64,000 nucleotides of DNA from Cubamyces lactineus (lineage: Eukaryota > Basidiomycota > Agaricomycetes > Polyporales > Polyporaceae): contig JACDTU010000022.1 of assembly GCA_022376465.1 (NCBI GenBank), positions 186,001 to 250,000 of the forward strand, in the 5' to 3' direction. Positions 58,747 through 64,000 of this stretch are shown piece by piece. The first letter of the stretch is position 1, and each line of letters starts with the position of its first letter. Under the pieces are notes generated by a model. It was not told where the DNA came from. It saw only the letters and a list, made by a program, of their open reading frames with translations, and ran no database searches. Position numbers and translations under genes: made by a program.

Positions 58747-61374
58747 ATGGCCGCCATGCACGCTCCACTCTTTTTCTCCCTGGCTTGTCTCCTGGTATCC
58801 ATCGTCAATGCCAAAGTGACGATCTATGGGATGTTTGGGCAGACCACGGCGAATCCGGACGCGTTGCGATCTGGAACGGCCTCCATTCAGCCCACGACGT
58901 CCTTCGTGACGGTTCCTGGCCCGCCGCATTACACAGAACTCGCTGCATACAACCCGATTTATATGTTGCCGCCCGCCATCCCGAACCCGCCACCGCCGAA
59001 CCAGTTCGCAATCGGCGTACCCACGAGTGCGCAACTCATGAACGGCTTATCGATCCCTCAGAAAGGCTCTTTCTTCGGTTTCTCTATCGAAATGTCCGTG
59101 GCGAACCAGCTGAGTAAGTCCCATTGTGCTTGTTGGATACTACGGATAGTATTCGCCCATCACAAAGACCGAACTGACCAAACACATCTCCTCAATCTTC
59201 CGCTACAGTCGGGACTAACGCGTGAGTGCCCTGTGCTTCATTTGTGCACATGCCGTATATTTACGACGCAGTCGCTCCGATCAGGTCTGACCTACATGTA
59301 CCGTTCCTCAACCTGATGAGCATCGTCGCGGAGAGGGCAGGCGCGGTGCACATCCGTGTCGGTGGTAACACCCAAGAGACGGCATTCATGGTTGATTCTC
59401 TCCCGGACGGCAAGATCCTCGCCAAGGACAAAGAGGACGCATCTAACCCCGTGCGTACATGCTCACCCGTCTCGTCCGCTGGTTTTGACGGAGGGGACGT
59501 GATAGACAGCGACGCCTGTGCTTGCCATCACGCCTGGGCTGCTGTACATGCTGGGAAACGTGTCCAGTCTCGTGAACATCAAGTGGTATCTGGGTGAGTC
59601 GCACGCATGGCACGGCTTGTAAAGGCCGTCGTGGCTGAAGCGGAGCTTGTAGGTATCCCGTTCAACGACACGGCGAATTGGCGTTTCCAGATCGCTGAAC
59701 AAGGAGAGGCCATCCTCGGAGACAATCTACTCGGATTCCAGGCCGCTAACGAGCCCGATCTTTACGGACCGTATGTGTCCCATCGCACTTTGCTACGGTT
59801 GAAGCACAGGGATTGACAATGCCGAACTTCTCAGTCACGGTCACCGCCCATCCAGTTATAGTCCTTACGACTTCTTCGGAGAGTACGCTCTTCTCACGCA
59901 GGCCTACGAGGCGGATCCCAAGGTCCCCGTCAAGAACAACCTCATCGCGCCGAGTGTGTCTGGAACCTGGCCACCCGAGCTCATCTGGAACACCGGTTTC
60001 GTCGAGGCATACTCGCAGTATCTCACATCTCTTGCCGTCGAAAGGTACGAATGTCTCATCCCTAGTCACTGTGATGCGAAAGAACAAACCCGGCGATCCA
60101 TATAGATACCCCACGGACAACTGCGCCGTTATATACCCTAACCCGAACAATCCCCCGCACGACCCGATCCAGGAGCAAACGCAGTACCTCACCCACCAGG
60201 CGGGCATCAACATCGCCGGACAATACAGAAATTCCACGATGCTTGCGCAGACGTGGGGGAAGCCATTCCTCATGTTCGAGACGAACACGGCCTCGTGCGG
60301 TGGTTTCCCTGGCATCAGCGACACGTTCACTTCCGCGCTATGGGGAGTTGACTACGGCCTGCAACTTGCGAACAGCAACTTTACGGGCGCGCTGTTCCAT
60401 TTCGGTGGGCAGAACGTGTCTTACAACGTGAGCTAAACCCTTTCTTGAAGTTGACGGTACAACTGACCGTTCTCGCCATGTGCAGCCATTCACCGGTATG
60501 TATTCTCGGTAGGCAGTACACATGACCGTGATCCGCTGACCCCTTCATGTGCAAACAGCGGCCCCCACGAACGAGTCCGCATTCCACCAATGGACCGTCG
60601 GCCCGCTCTTCTACTCTTCGATCTTCGTTGCGGAGGCGCTTGGGAAGACCAACACGTCGCAAGTGAAAGATCTTTTCCCCAACAACGGCAACGACCAAAC
60701 ACCCGCCTATGCGATCTACGAGAACGGCAACCTGGCGCGGATGGCGCTCATCAACTACATGACCGACCCATCCGGGGCTAACGACTACACCGCCACAATC
60801 TACGTCGGCGGCAGCGGCTTCAACGAGCCAAACGGCGTCCCTGCATCGGTGAAAGTCAAGTGAGTCGAGACGCCTCCAGCCCTTGGCTACACTTCTCACC
60901 GGCCCACTCCCGCGCAGATACCTGCTCGCACCGTCCACGTCCGAGAAGGACAACGTCACCTGGGCCGGCCAGACGCTCGGCGGCCGGTTCGAGGTCGACG
61001 GGCTCTGGAAAGGCACAGAGGACGTGAAGACGGTCCAGTGCGACCAGACGCAGAACATGTGCCAGGTGACGGTCCCCGCGCCGGGCGCAGCCCTCGTCTT
61101 CTTCTCCGACGCGGCGCAGCAGGCGATCGACCCGTCGACGACGCAGACGTTCCCGACGACGTACCTCACAAAGACGGTGAACACGGTCACGATCGACCCA
61201 TCCGTGCTCGCGACGTCGAACGGGCAGAACGGGAAGGCCCGCTTGCAGCAGATGGGCGGGACGAGCCAGGGCGGCTCGAGCGGTGGGGCGCATGCTGCGG
61301 GCGTCGTGCCCGGCCTTGCCACCTTGGCGTTGGTGCTCGCTGGTATGGGCACAGTGCTGAGGTTATCTTGGTGA
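58747..61374 (+). CDS. Glycoside hydrolase family 79 protein (beta-glucuronidase-like), GPI-type
   Basis: Ten exons (58747-59113, 59209-59221, 59285-59450, 59506-59593, 59653-59770, 59835-60044, 60106-60427, 60486-60495, 60559-60859, 60918-61374) give 683 aa. GH79 enzymes release glucuronic acid, for example from arabinogalactan or proteoglycan side chains. A signal peptide (about 1-22) leads into the TIM barrel: GFSIEMSV, VHIRVGGNTQETA, GFQAANEPDLYG with the likely acid/base Glu245, and FLMFETNTASCGG with the likely nucleophile Glu379. A beta-sandwich domain follows. The C-terminus has a Gly/Ser-rich spacer and a hydrophobic tail (about 660-683), suggesting a GPI anchor. Exons of 13 and 10 bp make automatic prediction hard. 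An ATG at 58756 is an alternative start. The specific substrate is inferred from the family only. Confidence 0.88.
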
Positions 61375-62087
61375 GCCGCGGGTTCTCACCGGTTGTTGAG
61401 AATCCAGTGGACTCGGATGTTCCCCGGTGTGTGCCAGGATGACTGTATACTATCGCGCTTAATGTATATCTGCCTAGCTTGCCGTGTGTATCGGGATTCC
61501 AGGTATGGGTGATTTTCCTGGCTCAGCCGCCGTTGTGTGTTGATGAAGCTTCAAAGAATCAGGTTGTTTGTGACCCATTGCCAGATTGCGAATATGGGCC
61601 TGTCTATAAATGCGCAGCAGAGCGCTATACCGGTGCTATTCTTGTCCACGGACGGAAATAGAGCGAACAGCGGACTGTTGCCATCCACACGTCCGTCCGC
61701 AGGGGTCTGACGACGACGTTGGCAAGAAGGTAAGGCTGCCTCCGGTGGACACCCCCACCTTGGTTCTTGAAGGACTTGCGATTTAGGAGGGCGTTGAATA
61801 CGCCAGAAAGTTCGCCTCTCTGCATACTACCGGCCGGCCTTCGGCGTACGTAAGCAGCCAAATGGAGTACTCCGCGCCCGGGCGGCTACTGCAAGATGGG
61901 TCTGATTGGATGATCTCCATTCCTGCGGTCCAAATATAGCAATGCTCCGTGCCTATGCCGGCCGTGCTATGGCAAGGCCGCAGCTGCGCTTTATGGGCGA
62001 GACCAATCCTCCAGGCTTTTGACCACGACCTCTGCTGCTCTTGTTCCCCTCCCCTTCGTTCCTATACCCGCTACGCCAAGCGGCGCC
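61375..62087. other. Intergenic between the two GH79 genes
   Basis: 3' end of the first and promoter of the second GH79 gene. No further gene seen. Confidence 0.5.
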
Positions 62088-64000
62088 ATGCTAAAATCTT
62101 CGTTCGTTTTACTGTCTCTCGCTAGCCTCTGCACTCATGTCTTGGCGTCTGTGACCATCTATGGCCAGCAGGGCATCACCATGCCTTCGGGCATCGCCTC
62201 TACCGACGCGGCCTCTGCGACGAGTGCCGCTTCAGACACGAGCTGGCTTTCTAACCTGGCTGCATACAACAATGTTACGCTCCAAGCTCCACCACTGCCT
62301 GATCCTATGCCGTCTCTAGCCTTCGGGATACAGCTGCTTAACAACGCTCAGGACGTGGCTGGTCTTTCGGTCCCTCAGAAGGGCAGCTTCATGGGCTTCT
62401 CTATCGAAATGTCCGTAGTGGACCAAGTCAGTGAGTGCTATATCTCGTTCACTCAATCTCAGAACTCGATCTAACGATCATTTCCCCACTCGCTAGTCGG
62501 CAAGAACGCGTACGCCCAGAAATCACTCCTCTTGGCATGCTTGATGAGCTCACTTGGCAATGGGTCCTTGCAGGACGTTCCTCCAGGTTCCCTTCCTCAA
62601 TTTGCTTGCGGCTCTCGCAGACAGAGCAGGCATTGTGACCATCCGTGTCGGTGGTAACACGCAAGAAACTGCGTCTTTGGTCCCTAGCTTGCCCAACAAT
62701 GCCATGATTGCCAAGGACAAGGAGGATTCCAGTAACCCGGTGCGTACCCATCTCGCTTATTACGTAGTTAGTGAGGCTCTAGTACGGGCAAAGCAAAGCT
62801 GCACCCAGCACGGAAATGGATCTGGACCTGAAAACGCTTGAATGAACAATGGATGTCGTGTACAAATGCGGAATGCTCTCCTCGAACCCAACCAGCGGTC
62901 GCTTGTGCTTGTCGAGGGTGGAGCGTCTTGGACGACTTGGCGACCACCTGCGATACAGTGACGTCACTCCCAGGCTCGTCGCCTTGGCGTTGCTGTATCG
63001 AGATGAGACGCCCACAAGCCGTACACATTGACCAAACATCCACCGACAACAGCGCAGAGACCTTGGCGGACGGTGAACGAAGGCCTTGTCCTGATTTTGA
63101 TTATATTGGATCACAATGCCGTGGCGATGCAGCCCATCCTAGCGCATGCTTGCCCTGCTCTCTGGTGCCTTGCAGCGATTGACGGGAGCTGACCGATCCT
63201 ATCGATTACAGACCGAGACTCCGGTTCTGGATTTCACCGCGGAAATGCTCTACCTCTTGGCGAACGTGTCGTCTTTGGTCAACGCTCGGTGGTACCTTGG
63301 TAGGTCTCCCTTCATAGCTACACATCCGGTCTACGACTAATCCGCTCCTCAGGTATTCCATTTAACGACACATCGAACCTCCGTCTACAGATCGCCGAGG
63401 CAGCCGAGTCCATCCTTGGCGATAATGTCATCGGTTTCCAGGTTGGCAACGAACCCGATCTTTACGCCGAGTATGCTTTACTCTTCAGCTCTTTGTTAAC
63501 AACGTGGCGCTAATGATGCTACTTGCAGTCACGGCCACCGCCCTCAAGGGTACGACCAGCAAGACTACTTCAACGACTTCGGCATCATGGTCCAGGCTAT
63601 TCAGAACGACCCCAGTATCCCTACACGCGGGAACCTGATTGCTCCTAGTGTGCAAGGCACATGGTCGCTCGAGTCCGTTCTGGACACTGGCTTCCTCACT
63701 AACTACACGGACGACGTCAGCATTCTCTCCGTTGAGCAGTGCGTACCTCATGAAGCCTCTTCCTCCACCTCACATGTTGACTTTCTTGCAAAGTTACCCT
63801 GACCAGAACTGTGCCGCCGCATTCCCTGGAGGGAACTTCGGCCCTGTCATCAACCCGCAGGACGTTTTCCAGAATTACCTCAACCACACGAGCGGCCAAA
63901 GCATCGTTGCCCCTTACATCAACGGGGCGTCGATTGCGCAGTCCGCCGGCAAGCAGTACATGATGTTCGAAACCAACACCGCGTCTTGCGGTGGTTTCTC
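62088..64000 (+). CDS. Second GH79 protein, 3' end beyond window
   Basis: Exons 62088-62430, 62497-62509, 62574-62739, 63212-63299, 63353-63470, 63529-63738 and 63794 to the window edge keep one frame. The protein starts with a signal peptide (about 1-20), then VTIYGQQG, GFSIEMSV, VTIRVGGNTQETAS, GFQVGNEPDLYAEHGHRPQ and MMFETNTASCGGF, so both catalytic Glu positions are present. Exon order, phases and several lengths (13, 166, 88, 118, 210 bp) equal those of the GH79 gene upstream, so the pair arose by tandem duplication. The third intron is 472 bp where the sibling has 55 bp. The C-terminal domain lies outside the window, so whether it also has an anchor tail is unknown. Confidence 0.85.
62740..63211 (+). 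other. Enlarged third intron of the second GH79 gene
   Basis: GTGCGT donor and ATTACAG acceptor fit the flanking exons in the correct phase. At 472 bp it is about 8 times the local norm. No open frame with known similarity or clear terminal repeats was found inside. Confidence 0.65.

Noticed and set aside
62779..63114. 111-codon minus-strand frame inside the long GH79 intron
   Set aside because: No similarity to transposase or any known protein and no start or promoter context; kept only as part of the enlarged intron.
1..64000. CRISPR arrays, prokaryotic operons, viral or toxin genes
   Set aside because: No spaced direct repeats, no ribosome-binding-site gene strings, and no viral or toxin homology was recognised; all supported genes are intron-bearing fungal genes or tRNAs.

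Overview
This window is nuclear DNA of a filamentous basidiomycete, most likely a wood-decay polypore or close relative. Nearly every gene is cut by many short introns (about 48-65 bp) with GT-AG ends, the coding sequence is GC-rich, and the gene set is fungal: homoaconitase (alpha-aminoadipate lysine pathway), HPC2, CHZ1, AKR1, NST1, a secreted oxalate decarboxylase and GH79 glycosidases. Gene models below were spliced by eye. Each keeps one open frame from start to stop and its total exon length is divisible by three, but cDNA has not been seen.

Layout, left to right. 0.4-8 kb (+): QCR2 (respiratory complex III), LYS4 (lysine synthesis), then a 10-exon gene that joins a fungal protein of unknown function to a class I SAM methyltransferase. 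10.4-13 kb (+): HPC2-like subunit of the HIR histone chaperone. Two identical tRNA-Ala(CGC) genes, 13.3 kb (-) and 19.6 kb (+), bracket a long-chain acyl-CoA synthetase and a 12-exon cytochrome P450. 19.9-21.6 kb (-): secreted SGNH carbohydrate esterase. 23-25 kb (-): La RNA-binding protein. 27.4-31.3 kb (+): 15-exon Zn2Cys6 transcription factor. 34.3-34.9 kb (+): CHZ1 histone chaperone.

35.1-43.6 kb is a run of three minus-strand genes: peroxisomal acyl-CoA oxidase ending in SKL, the ankyrin/DHHC palmitoyltransferase AKR1, and oxalate decarboxylase. 45.9-52.2 kb (+): translation elongation factor 1-gamma and the P4-ATPase NEO1. 52.4-56.7 kb (-): NST1. 58.7-64 kb (+): two tandem GH79 glycosidases with matching exon structure; the second runs off the right edge and carries one strongly enlarged intron.

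The genes are mostly single housekeeping or secretory genes, not an operon or an obvious biosynthetic cluster. Loose themes are fatty-acid activation and beta-oxidation (acyl-CoA synthetase, acyl-CoA oxidase), histone H3/H2A.Z deposition (HPC2, CHZ1), and extracellular wood-decay chemistry (oxalate decarboxylase, esterase, GH79). The most unusual item is the methyltransferase fusion at 5.5-8.1 kb. No CRISPR array, insertion sequence, retroelement coding region or rRNA was recognised.
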